From Arcicella sp. (GTDB lineage: Bacteria; Bacteroidota; Bacteroidia; Cytophagales; Spirosomataceae): a DNA stretch of 46,519 bases. Shown here in pieces: positions 34,706-41,818 of the stretch; position 1 is the first letter of the stretch; every line of letters starts with the position of its first letter. Under the pieces are notes generated by a model. It searched no databases, was not told where the DNA came from, and worked only from the letters and a program-made list of their open reading frames with translations. The translations under genes and the position numbers were made by a program. The DNA lies in contig JANXML010000077.1 of the NCBI GenBank assembly GCA_025354645.1, forward strand, positions 1 through 46,519, written 5' to 3'.

Positions 34706-34901
34706 TCTTAGCTTTGCGTTTTTTTAAATAATCACCAAATAATATACGTTTCCCATCATCAGTTCTTTTAAATTCATCATACGTTTGAATATCGTCTAAC
34801 TCTTCGAGAGCCTCGATCATTGAATCAAATTCTTTTGATGAAAGTACCACTAACTTACTTCCAGAAGTATCAGTAATATATTGTGGATGTATTGCAACCA
34901 T
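34698..34901 (-). CDS. antitoxin of RelE (RelB/Phd-like)
   Basis: 67 residues from ATG at 34901 (MVAIHPQYITDTSGSKLVVL); the frame is open eight codons further up, but with a poorer start. N-terminus has the Phd/YefM-like strand-helix (KLVVLSSKEFDSMIEALEEL), then an acidic, helical toxin-binding part (DDIQTYDEFKRTDDGKRILF). Overlaps the toxin start by eight bases. Confidence 0.88.
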   Translation of the reverse strand: MVAIHPQYITDTSGSKLVVLSSKEFDSMIEALEELDDIQTYDEFKRTDDGKRILFGDYLKKRKAKNA

Positions 34902-34953
34902 AATTTTAATTTTTAGTTTGTACAAATGTATAATTTTATTCTTAATATATCCA

Positions 34954-35040
34954 CCACATTCTCCTTAAAAACCAACCAAGCCAAGTTTGCCTATTTTGTG
35001 TAGGTAAACTTGGCTTGGTTGGTTGGAGAGTTATTTGATT
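34954..35040 (-). repeat. toxin-antitoxin array hairpin repeat, copy D (compensatory pair)
   Basis: The 51-bp core (34972-35022) matches copy A except that CCAACAAAG is CCAACCAAG and CTTTGTTGG is CTTGGTTGG: both partners of one base pair changed, so the stem is kept. Same flanks (CACATTCTCCTTAAAAA and TTGGAGAGTTATTTGATTTT). It lies upstream of the RelBE module, so it closes the array on that side. Confidence 0.92.
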
Positions 35041-35109
35041 TTAAACGCTTACCAAATTTTTAGAATTCAGTTTTTGCTTTGTTATAAAATCAACAATTTT
35101 ATCTCTAAA
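35041..35109 (-). pseudogene. truncated copy of the 56-aa ORF (C-terminal 22 codons)
   Basis: Reverse complement encodes FRDKIVDFITKQKLNSKNLV ending SV and TAA, one residue different from the intact copy at 32629 (K-Q-N to K-L-N). The upstream part is missing, cut off where the inverted repeat at 35111 begins. It shows the hairpin and ORF tail were copied together. Confidence 0.75.
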
Positions 35110-35110
35110 T

Positions 35111-35226
35111 TGTCATTGCGAGGCACGAATCGGAGTTTCGTTAAACCAATCTTTTAGCTTATTAGGAAAGGCATTCAAACACTATTCCATCATTCCAACA
35201 GATTGCTTCGTACCTCGCAATGACAA
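35111..35226. repeat. 116-bp inverted-repeat element (ATTGCGAGGCACGAA-type)
   Basis: Left end TGTCATTGCGAGGCACGAAT; right end ATTGCTTCGTACCTCGCAATGACA, complementary to the left. This end sequence belongs to a type of short repeat seen in many unrelated bacteria. It contains no gene. The rest of 34926-35304 holds the copy D hairpin, the ORF remnant and AT-rich DNA. Confidence 0.85.
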
Positions 35227-35304
35227 AGTTCATAGACTTTTGTTTTAATAATTCACACTGTCAATAAATATTCCGTCAGTTCACCCTCTATACCATTCAT
35301 ACAC

Positions 35305-36378
35305 CTACATTTTAAACCAAACAACAGCATTGTCATGGATTATTTTATTAACTACGCTCTTCGGTAATTTAAGCCCTTCAAAAGTTCCATTTACTCTTTC
35401 ATCAGTGATTTTTTCATCAGTAACAAAATACTTCCAATCCTTTATCCATCTTTCGTGAAGTTCTTTTTTTGCGTTGGAAGTCACTTTATTTTCATTCATA
35501 TCAACATCAGTACCGTAGATGATTCGGTCTTGATATTTGATCATAAAATCACGGACTTTCTTGTAATTTTTAATGGATTGATGTTGTAAATGACAAACTC
35601 TTTCCGCTAAATCAACTGCCATATTTGGATATTTGTCAAGTCGCAATGCCAATTCATCAACGCTCCATTCCAAACTGCCCAAATGAGCACCCACAAAACG
35701 CATTTTTGGGTGACGTTCAATAAAATTATCCCTCGCTTTAATTTGAGCCTCATAACTCGGAAACTCGGGGTGCAAATACATATAATATTCGGGATTTTCT
35801 TGGAAATATTCTCTATCATTATTCACTGTCATGGAATCCAAGGGCAACCAACAATTTTTGGGTTCAGCCAGATGTCCCATCACGGTTTTATCTTGACTAA
35901 TAATATATTCGATCACTTTATCAAAACGGGGATTATCAATCATAATCAACTGTTTTGATGAATCTCGGTAACTCATTCCGATATTTTTCCAAATTTTAAT
36001 GCCCAATGCTCCATTCGTAAAATCTGCTTTGAGTTTGGCAATCGTCTCCGATTCCCAATCGGGAGAATTCCATTTGTTTAACGTAAATGCGGTTAATTTT
36101 TCAACTTGCTCGGGGAATTTTTTTTGTTGAATTGTTGCATATTCAAATTGCTTATTTAGTGGTGGATATTCTTCTGGAATATCTACATTAACCGCCAAGA
36201 TTTTAAAATTATCCGTCTTTGCTTGCTCTGCAAGGGCAGTATTTGCCGAATTAAGATGAATATGCGTGTCAATTTTTTTTACGGAATTGAAATCTTTGAC
36301 GGTGTAATAATCTTCTTTACAACCATTTACAGCTAAATAAATACCAATAATTAGTATGAAATGGATATGTTTTTTCAT
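35305..36378 (-). CDS. putative lipoprotein, amidohydrolase family (PF04909-like)
   Basis: 357 residues. N-terminal signal with Cys at residue 20 (IYLAVNGC), a near-lipobox. The TIM-barrel metal motif HxH is in KIDTHIHLNS (H39, H41). Later strands carry VMGHLAEPKNCW (about 192-203), RFVGAHLGSLEW and the final aspartate in IIYGTDVDMNE. This is the amidohydrolase-2 layout (decarboxylases and hydrolases acting on carboxylates or lactones). Probably faces the periplasm as a lipid-anchored enzyme. The next gene, another lipoprotein, is 36 bases upstream on the same strand, so the two may work together. Confidence 0.85.
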   Translation of the reverse strand: MKKHIHFILIIGIYLAVNGCKEDYYTVKDFNSVKKIDTHIHLNSANTALAEQAKTDNFKILAVNVDIPEEYPPLNKQFEYATIQQKKFPEQVEKLTAFTLNKWNSPDWESETIAKLKADFTNGALGIKIWKNIGMSYRDSSKQLIMIDNPRFDKVIEYIISQDKTVMGHLAEPKNCWLPLDSMTVNNDREYFQENPEYYMYLHPEFPSYEAQIKARDNFIERHPKMRFVGAHLGSLEWSVDELALRLDKYPNMAVDLAERVCHLQHQSIKNYKKVRDFMIKYQDRIIYGTDVDMNENKVTSNAKKELHERWIKDWKYFVTDEKITDERVNGTFEGLKLPKSVVNKIIHDNAVVWFKM

Positions 36379-36414
36379 ATTGTTTTTTTGTTGAAATTTG
36401 ACAATAATCTACTT

Positions 36415-37515
36415 TCACTTTACCGCTCTCCTTGCATTAATCACCATATCAACCCACTCTTTTGGCATCTTGTTAGGTTCGAGCCAGCTATCATATTCCG
36501 TATAATACCAAACATATTTATCCGTGTTGTTTAGGGCGTTTGTAAGTGTTTTTTGCATGATTTGAACATTCATTGGATAATCTGGAAGCCAAGGTCTGTT
36601 ATAAACGCCGAAGGAAATGTTGATGTTATTGGGCCAATCAAGTCGCTGTTTGTAAGGAATAAACCACGAATTAGTCTCCTCAGAAGCAATTTCATATTTT
36701 CTCATATCATAAGAATTTTTGAATTCATCGTTGGTTCGGTATTGATATTGTTCACCGCCATCAATGATAGTGGCTTTCGTTCCTTTTCCTTGCATCATAC
36801 CCACAAAGAAAGGTCCCAATAATTCCTGTTGATCCCATGCACCCGCTTGCTTAATGTTTACGGAGGGAATTTTGTAGTTTGGCTCCGATAAATAAGGACC
36901 ATGATATGTAAAAATTTCTACCTCGGGAAACACCGCAACCATGGCTTCCATGATTTGTTTCCCTCTTAAAATTACTTGGTCTCGGTGTTGATTCAAATCA
37001 TATTTTGGGTTTTTGTAACTCTCGCCATAGTTCATCCATTTGCCTTTTAGATATTCTTCATTATCATAAATTAAACCTTTAAAATTCAATTCTTTTGCCA
37101 CTTTTGCCATATTTGCGAAATTATTGGCGGTTATTTTCCATGCGTTATCGTCCCAAAAATCTCCTGGAAAATCAGTAAAAACATAAAGAAAATTAGAATC
37201 GAATTTTTTAAAAACCCCTTTCAAAACTTTAAATTCATTGTACATTGAATCGTATGGAATGGGTTTGCCAGACATGATATGCCAACCAACCACTGAATTG
37301 ATGAACATTCCGTCAAATGGATAAGATTCAATAGAGGCAATATTGTTCACAATCACGGCTGGATAACCAGACGGCGTGGGTCTTTGAGCAATGATTAGTA
37401 AAGTTTTTTGTTCGATTTTTGTGGATTTAGATTTTTCGGAAGAACAACTTACTGAATAAAACAGAGAAATTACTACTAAATAATTTCTAAAATTGAATGA
37501 GTTAAGGCTTTTCAT
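36415..37515 (-). CDS. lipoprotein, TIM-barrel-like protein of unknown function
   Basis: 366 residues with a lipoprotein signal (lipobox YSVSC, Cys 24, then a short Ser/Lys-rich tether). The mature part looks like an alpha/beta (TIM-barrel-like) glycoside-hydrolase fold: FDGMFINSVVGWHIM, FLYVFTDFPGDFWDD and GLIYDNEEYLKG (acidic residues 151-154). Near the end is YVWYYTEYDSWLEPN. The paired acidic motifs at strand ends are what a retaining glycosidase would show, but I do not recognise the family. Upstream of the amidohydrolase lipoprotein, same strand, 36-base gap. Function unknown; a sugar-related role is an inference. Confidence 0.75.
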   Translation of the reverse strand: MKSLNSFNFRNYLVVISLFYSVSCSSEKSKSTKIEQKTLLIIAQRPTPSGYPAVIVNNIASIESYPFDGMFINSVVGWHIMSGKPIPYDSMYNEFKVLKGVFKKFDSNFLYVFTDFPGDFWDDNAWKITANNFANMAKVAKELNFKGLIYDNEEYLKGKWMNYGESYKNPKYDLNQHRDQVILRGKQIMEAMVAVFPEVEIFTYHGPYLSEPNYKIPSVNIKQAGAWDQQELLGPFFVGMMQGKGTKATIIDGGEQYQYRTNDEFKNSYDMRKYEIASEETNSWFIPYKQRLDWPNNINISFGVYNRPWLPDYPMNVQIMQKTLTNALNNTDKYVWYYTEYDSWLEPNKMPKEWVDMVINARRAVK

Positions 37516-37645
37516 TATTTTAAGTTTTAGATTAAACGGGTTCAGTTTACAGATAATTATACTTTTACTAATTTCAAAATTAATAATCTACACCTTCAAC
37601 AAAAAATCCTTTAATTTCTCCTCCAATTCGTTTTTGCAATATTCT

Positions 37646-40009
37646 TCACCCCAACATCCCCTCACTCTCCTTCTTGTTCAACGTCATCAAAAATGCTGGT
37701 AACAATACTAAATTACAAATCATTGCCATCAACAAGGTTATTGAAACTAATATACCCAAGGATTGCGTGCCTCTGAATGATGAGGCAGTGAAGATAAAAA
37801 AGCCTGTAAATAAGATGATAGCGGTATAAAACATGGATATGCCCGTGTTCAAAATGGTTTCAGAAATGGCTTCTTTTACGGTTCGTTTTTTGTTCAATAA
37901 TTCGTCTTTATACCTCGTCAGAAAGTAAATCGTACCGTCTGAGGATATACCAAAAGCAATTGAAAAGATTAAAATGGTGGAATATTTAAGATGAATATTA
38001 AAGAATCCCATCAAACCTGCCGTAATTAAAAGGGGAATTAAACTCGGTAAGGTTGAGATAATCACCATCTTCCACGAACGGAAAAGCAACGCCATAATCA
38101 AGCAAATTAGAACGATGGCTTGAAGCGTACTTTCAATCAAATTACTCTGGAGATAATCATTTTGCCAAGCGTAAATTACGCTATTACCCGTAATTTCTGC
38201 ATCATAACCACGTTTGTCTCCTCTCTTATAAAACTCATTGTTTTCAGCATTATAATTGAAAATTGAATCCACTTTTGGCTGTAACTCTTTGATAATCTGA
38301 TTGGTACGCACCGTTCCACAATCTGCAATTTGGAAACTTACACGAGTATATCTTTTGGTTGAATCAATAAAACCACTCGTAAAATTCTCTTTCCCTTTTG
38401 CACTTGAATTGTATTCTCTGAGTTTGGAAAGTTCATCAATTCCAGGCAAAACAAAATATTTTGGGTCGCCTCCACGCATGGATTGATATAAAAATTTTGC
38501 TGCCGTTACGATAGAAACAGGTTTAGTAAATTCAGGATATTTGGCAAATTCCCTTTCCATTTTTTTAATTTTAGTCAGCAATTCGGGCGAGGCTGTCACT
38601 CGACCTGTTTCGTAAGTATCAATCGCCACTTCAAATGGCATTATCCCTTTAAAATGCTTTTCAACATATTGTAAATCAGTTAAAATTGGGTTGTCTTCTG
38701 CCAAATCATCAACAATATATCCGACTGATTTAATTTGCGACATTCCCCAAATTGATAACAAAATAATGACGGTAATGACTGAATAAATTACTGACCTTTT
38801 TGTATTAACCAAATTGTCAATTTTATACAAAATTCTCGCAATTTGACCAGATTCTAACCGTGATGTTTCTTTTTCGGAAGGTGGATTTGAATAACTAAAA
38901 ACCAGTGGAATGAATATTAAAGAAACAACATAAGTGAGCATCACGTTAATGGCTGCCACAACCCCAAATTCTGCTAAAAAAGAACTACCTGTAAAAGCAA
39001 AAACCCCGAATCCAATGGATGTAGTTAAATTTGCTAAGAAAAGTGTTTGTCCAATTTTTTCAATTGTTGTTTGTAAAGCCAACATTTTATTGCTGTGTTG
39101 TGCATATTCCTCATGATATTTATTCAAGATAAAAATAGTATTAGGAACACCAATGACCACAATTAAAGAAGGAATCATCCCCGAAATAATCGTGATTTTA
39201 TACCCAAATAAAACAATAATTCCGAGGGATGAAACGATACCAATTAGCACCACGACAAGTGCAAAAAACATAATTTTGAAACTTCGGAAAAAAGCATACA
39301 AAATTAACATTGTCACCAGCAAAGCAAGTGTTACGAAAATGCCCAATTCATTCGTAATTTGAGCCGTCATTTCTGTCCGAATAAATGGCATTCCCGATAA
39401 ATGAACATTAATATTTTGCTCATTTTCAAACTTGTAGGCTATTTCTTTAATATCTCTAACCGCTGAAACTCTTGATTTGTCATTAATTGATTTTTGGTCG
39501 AAAGTAATAAGCATTAAGTGGGCTTTTTCGTTTTCATCAATCACTAATCCTTTGTAAACTGGTAGTCTGTTCAATCCATTTTTCACAGAATCAACTTCGT
39601 TCTGAGAAATCGCTCTGTGACTGATAAGTGGCTCAGTATCAAAACGTTTGATTGAATCATTTTTTATAATTCTGAAAACATTACCTGCATACACAACTTT
39701 TTCAATTCCTTTAACAGCCGCAATTTCTCTCGACAAATCTTGCCATTGTTGGAAGAAATTTAGTTGGAACATTTTATCGGTTTCAACGCCCAGAACCATA
39801 ACGGAACCGTCTTCACCAAAGCGTTTTTTGAAGGTTTCGTATAATTGAAATCGTGAATCAGTTTTAGGGAGGATTTTGGGTAATTCACTCGCTACTTGAA
39901 ATTTCGTTGCTAAAAATCCCATTGTAAGGGCTAAGAAAGCAACAAATGCCAAAAATATAGCTCTATTTTTCAGGATAAATACTGATAGGTTATGCCAAAT
40001 TGTGTTCAT
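37646..40009 (-). CDS. RND/MMPL-family transporter
   Basis: 787 residues from the ATG at 40009 (MNTIWHNLSVFILKNRAIF); the frame continues upstream through the G-rich inverted repeat, which is unlikely to be coded. Two half-repeats, each with one membrane helix, a large periplasmic loop and a five-helix bundle, give about 12 helices. Typical pieces are IPSLIVVIGVPNTIFILNKY and SIAFGISSDGTIYFLTRYKD, the conserved acidic/polar residues of MMPL helices 4 and 10. MMPL proteins export lipids, hopanoids or peptides by proton flow. Substrate unknown. Lies 79 bases downstream of meaB. Confidence 0.9.
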   Translation of the reverse strand: MNTIWHNLSVFILKNRAIFLAFVAFLALTMGFLATKFQVASELPKILPKTDSRFQLYETFKKRFGEDGSVMVLGVETDKMFQLNFFQQWQDLSREIAAVKGIEKVVYAGNVFRIIKNDSIKRFDTEPLISHRAISQNEVDSVKNGLNRLPVYKGLVIDENEKAHLMLITFDQKSINDKSRVSAVRDIKEIAYKFENEQNINVHLSGMPFIRTEMTAQITNELGIFVTLALLVTMLILYAFFRSFKIMFFALVVVLIGIVSSLGIIVLFGYKITIISGMIPSLIVVIGVPNTIFILNKYHEEYAQHSNKMLALQTTIEKIGQTLFLANLTTSIGFGVFAFTGSSFLAEFGVVAAINVMLTYVVSLIFIPLVFSYSNPPSEKETSRLESGQIARILYKIDNLVNTKRSVIYSVITVIILLSIWGMSQIKSVGYIVDDLAEDNPILTDLQYVEKHFKGIMPFEVAIDTYETGRVTASPELLTKIKKMEREFAKYPEFTKPVSIVTAAKFLYQSMRGGDPKYFVLPGIDELSKLREYNSSAKGKENFTSGFIDSTKRYTRVSFQIADCGTVRTNQIIKELQPKVDSIFNYNAENNEFYKRGDKRGYDAEITGNSVIYAWQNDYLQSNLIESTLQAIVLICLIMALLFRSWKMVIISTLPSLIPLLITAGLMGFFNIHLKYSTILIFSIAFGISSDGTIYFLTRYKDELLNKKRTVKEAISETILNTGISMFYTAIILFTGFFIFTASSFRGTQSLGILVSITLLMAMICNLVLLPAFLMTLNKKESEGMLG

Positions 40010-40013
40010 TATT

Positions 40014-40100
40014 ATTTGATTAGGGGTTAGGGGTTGGGGGTTAGGAATTAGGGCGTGAATAATAAAATCCATTCCTCAACCCTAAAACTTAAACCCTAAC
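40014..40100. repeat. G-rich word-based inverted repeat between MMPL gene and meaB
   Basis: Left arm (about 40020-40053) is TTAGGGG/TTGGGGG words; right arm (about 40077-40100) is CCCTAA words, pairing with it. The right arm covers the last codons of meaB (VRV and stop), so the repeat is partly coding. The left arm has four G runs within 31 bases. Confidence 0.8.
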
Positions 40101-41084
40101 TTTTTCATAAAATATTTCTAAAAGCTCTAATCCTGCATGAATTGGCAATTTTTTGCCTTCGCTCACGGCTTTTTGAATGTCTTTAATTTTAGTGGAAACG
40201 TTTAGATTTGTATAAAAATTTTGTTCTAAAGACTGTTTGATAAAATTGTGCATCCAAGCCAAATTTTGATTTTGCCGATTTTCTACAAATTTACCATTCT
40301 TCGTTAATATTTCCCGATACTTTTCGACCAGTTCCCATATTTCAGCGATGCCTTTTTTGTTAACTGCCGAACATACTACCACCGCTGGAAACCAACCAGA
40401 ACCATCAGGAGGAAAAGTATGCAAAGCACTTTCGTATTCACTCTTTGCCAGATTAGCTTGATGTTCATTTCCTGAATCCGCTTTGGTAATCGCAATCAAA
40501 TCTGCCATTTCCATAATTCCTTTTTTAATGCCTTGCAATTCATCCCCTGCCCCAGCTAACATCAATAAAAGGAAAAAATCAACCATTCCGTGAACATAAG
40601 TTTCTGATTGCCCCACTCCCACTGTCTCGATGATAATTACCTCAAAACCAGCCGCTTCACAAAGCAACATCGTCTCACGGGTCTTGTAGGTAACGCCTCC
40701 TAATGAAGTTCCAGTGGGTGAAGGACGAATGTATGCCAAAGGTTCATGGGCAAGTTCCTCCATTCGGGTCTTATCGCCCAAAATACTGCCTTTTGTGAGT
40801 TGAGAACTTGGGTCGATTGCCAAGACTGCAATCTTTTTGCCTAAGGACGTTAAATATTTTCCAAAAGTTTCAATGAATGTACTCTTCCCAACACCAGGAA
40901 CGCCCGTAATTCCAATGCGAATTGCCTTGCCAGTATGAGGTAAAATGGATTCTAAAACATCTTGGGCGAGTTGTATATCTTCTGGTAAGTTACTCTCTGT
41001 CAAGGTTATAGCACGACTTAGAATCATTCTATTGCCAGATATGATTCCGTTGGTATATTCTTGTATGGAGAGGCGTTTTTTCAT
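40089..41084 (-). CDS. meaB: methylmalonyl-CoA mutase-associated GTPase MeaB
   Basis: G-protein chaperone that loads and protects methylmalonyl-CoA mutase with cobalamin. 331 residues, normal length. P-loop GVPGVGKSTF at 61-70, VLAIDPSSQ (switch region), ETVGVGQSE (G3-like) and AITKAD (G4, NKxD-like). Fits MeaB/ArgK rather than other P-loop proteins. The start ATG overlaps the ispD stop by four bases. The mutase itself is not in the window; pccB, which makes its substrate, is 8 kb away. Confidence 0.94.
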   Translation of the reverse strand: MKKRLSIQEYTNGIISGNRMILSRAITLTESNLPEDIQLAQDVLESILPHTGKAIRIGITGVPGVGKSTFIETFGKYLTSLGKKIAVLAIDPSSQLTKGSILGDKTRMEELAHEPLAYIRPSPTGTSLGGVTYKTRETMLLCEAAGFEVIIIETVGVGQSETYVHGMVDFFLLLMLAGAGDELQGIKKGIMEMADLIAITKADSGNEHQANLAKSEYESALHTFPPDGSGWFPAVVVCSAVNKKGIAEIWELVEKYREILTKNGKFVENRQNQNLAWMHNFIKQSLEQNFYTNLNVSTKIKDIQKAVSEGKKLPIHAGLELLEIFYEKVRV

Positions 41085-41737
41085 TTTTTACTCAAAATAA
41101 CCTCAGCCCAAAGCAAATCCTCGGGCGTTGTTATTTTTATGTTTTCGTAATTCCCTTCGATTAAATGAATTTCAAAACCTGCGTTTTCTGCCACACTTGC
41201 ATCATCCGTAAAAGTGCTTAGTTCTTCCGTTTCAAAGGCTTTTTTAATTAATGAAATCTGGAAAGTTTGGGGAGTTTGAATGATTCTAACCGTTGAACGA
41301 TCAATGGCTTGACCATTTACACGAACAGAATCTTTGGAAGGAACACTGACAATTGCCGTACCTTTTTCAGCAGCGATTTTGAAACTTTCATTAATAATTT
41401 CAACCGAAACAAAAGGACGAACACCATCATGAATTGCCACAAGCCCTTCATTATCAATTACTTGCAAACCGTTTAGTCCAGATTGAAATCTTGTTTCTCC
41501 TCCTTTTACTAATTGAAGTTGAACGGTGGGATACTTTAAACAAAGTTCATCCCAATACTCAAATTGGTCTTCTGGTAAAACTAAAATTAATTCAATATCA
41601 GAATCAGCTTCTTTAAAACGTTTTAGCGTGTGCATTAAAATTGGCAGACCTCCTACTTCAATAAATTGTTTAGGAATATCAGATTTCATGCGACTTCCTG
41701 AACCACCAGCCACAATTATTGCGTATTTTTTTATCAT
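41081..41737 (-). CDS. ispD: 2-C-methyl-D-erythritol 4-phosphate cytidylyltransferase
   Basis: Third step of the MEP isoprenoid pathway: CTP plus MEP gives CDP-ME. 218 residues, normal. N-terminal nucleotide motif IIVAGGSGSRMKSDIPKQF (residues 7-25) with the conserved K23, then HDGVRPFVS (metal Asp), VPSKDSVR and the C-terminal substrate motif TDDASVAEN. Overlaps meaB by four bases. Confidence 0.96.
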   Translation of the reverse strand: MIKKYAIIVAGGSGSRMKSDIPKQFIEVGGLPILMHTLKRFKEADSDIELILVLPEDQFEYWDELCLKYPTVQLQLVKGGETRFQSGLNGLQVIDNEGLVAIHDGVRPFVSVEIINESFKIAAEKGTAIVSVPSKDSVRVNGQAIDRSTVRIIQTPQTFQISLIKKAFETEELSTFTDDASVAENAGFEIHLIEGNYENIKITTPEDLLWAEVILSKK

Positions 41738-41749
41738 TTTTTATTGTTG

Positions 41750-41813
41750 CTTGAAGTGGCACTTCGAGAATTTCAAAATTTGTTCAAACTCTCAAAGTGC
41801 CACTTAGAGCTAC
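41750..41813. repeat. REP/BIME-like double palindrome (GTAG foot), copy 3
   Basis: Two inverted units of CTTGAAGTGGCACTTCGAG type (each self-palindromic: AAGTG-G-CACTT), spaced by about 22 AT-rich bases. The right unit ends in CTAC, i.e. GTAG on the other strand; the left lacks it. Lies between the FAD oxidase stop and the ispD start. Confidence 0.8.
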
Positions 41814-41818
41814 AGTAG

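Noticed and set aside
32541-35040. The hairpins as true integron attC sites
   Set aside because: The stems are almost fully paired, without the unpaired bases and RYYYAAC/GTTRRRY ends needed by IntI, and no integrase is in the window. Kept only as an analogy.
40023-40053. TTAGGG-like words as a telomere
   Set aside because: Short, intergenic and one of several word-based inverted repeats with other words; nothing suggests a linear end.
40010-40072. 21-codon N-terminal extension of the MMPL transporter
   Set aside because: It is encoded by the G-rich inverted repeat (NPQPLTPN) and the family start fits the later ATG.
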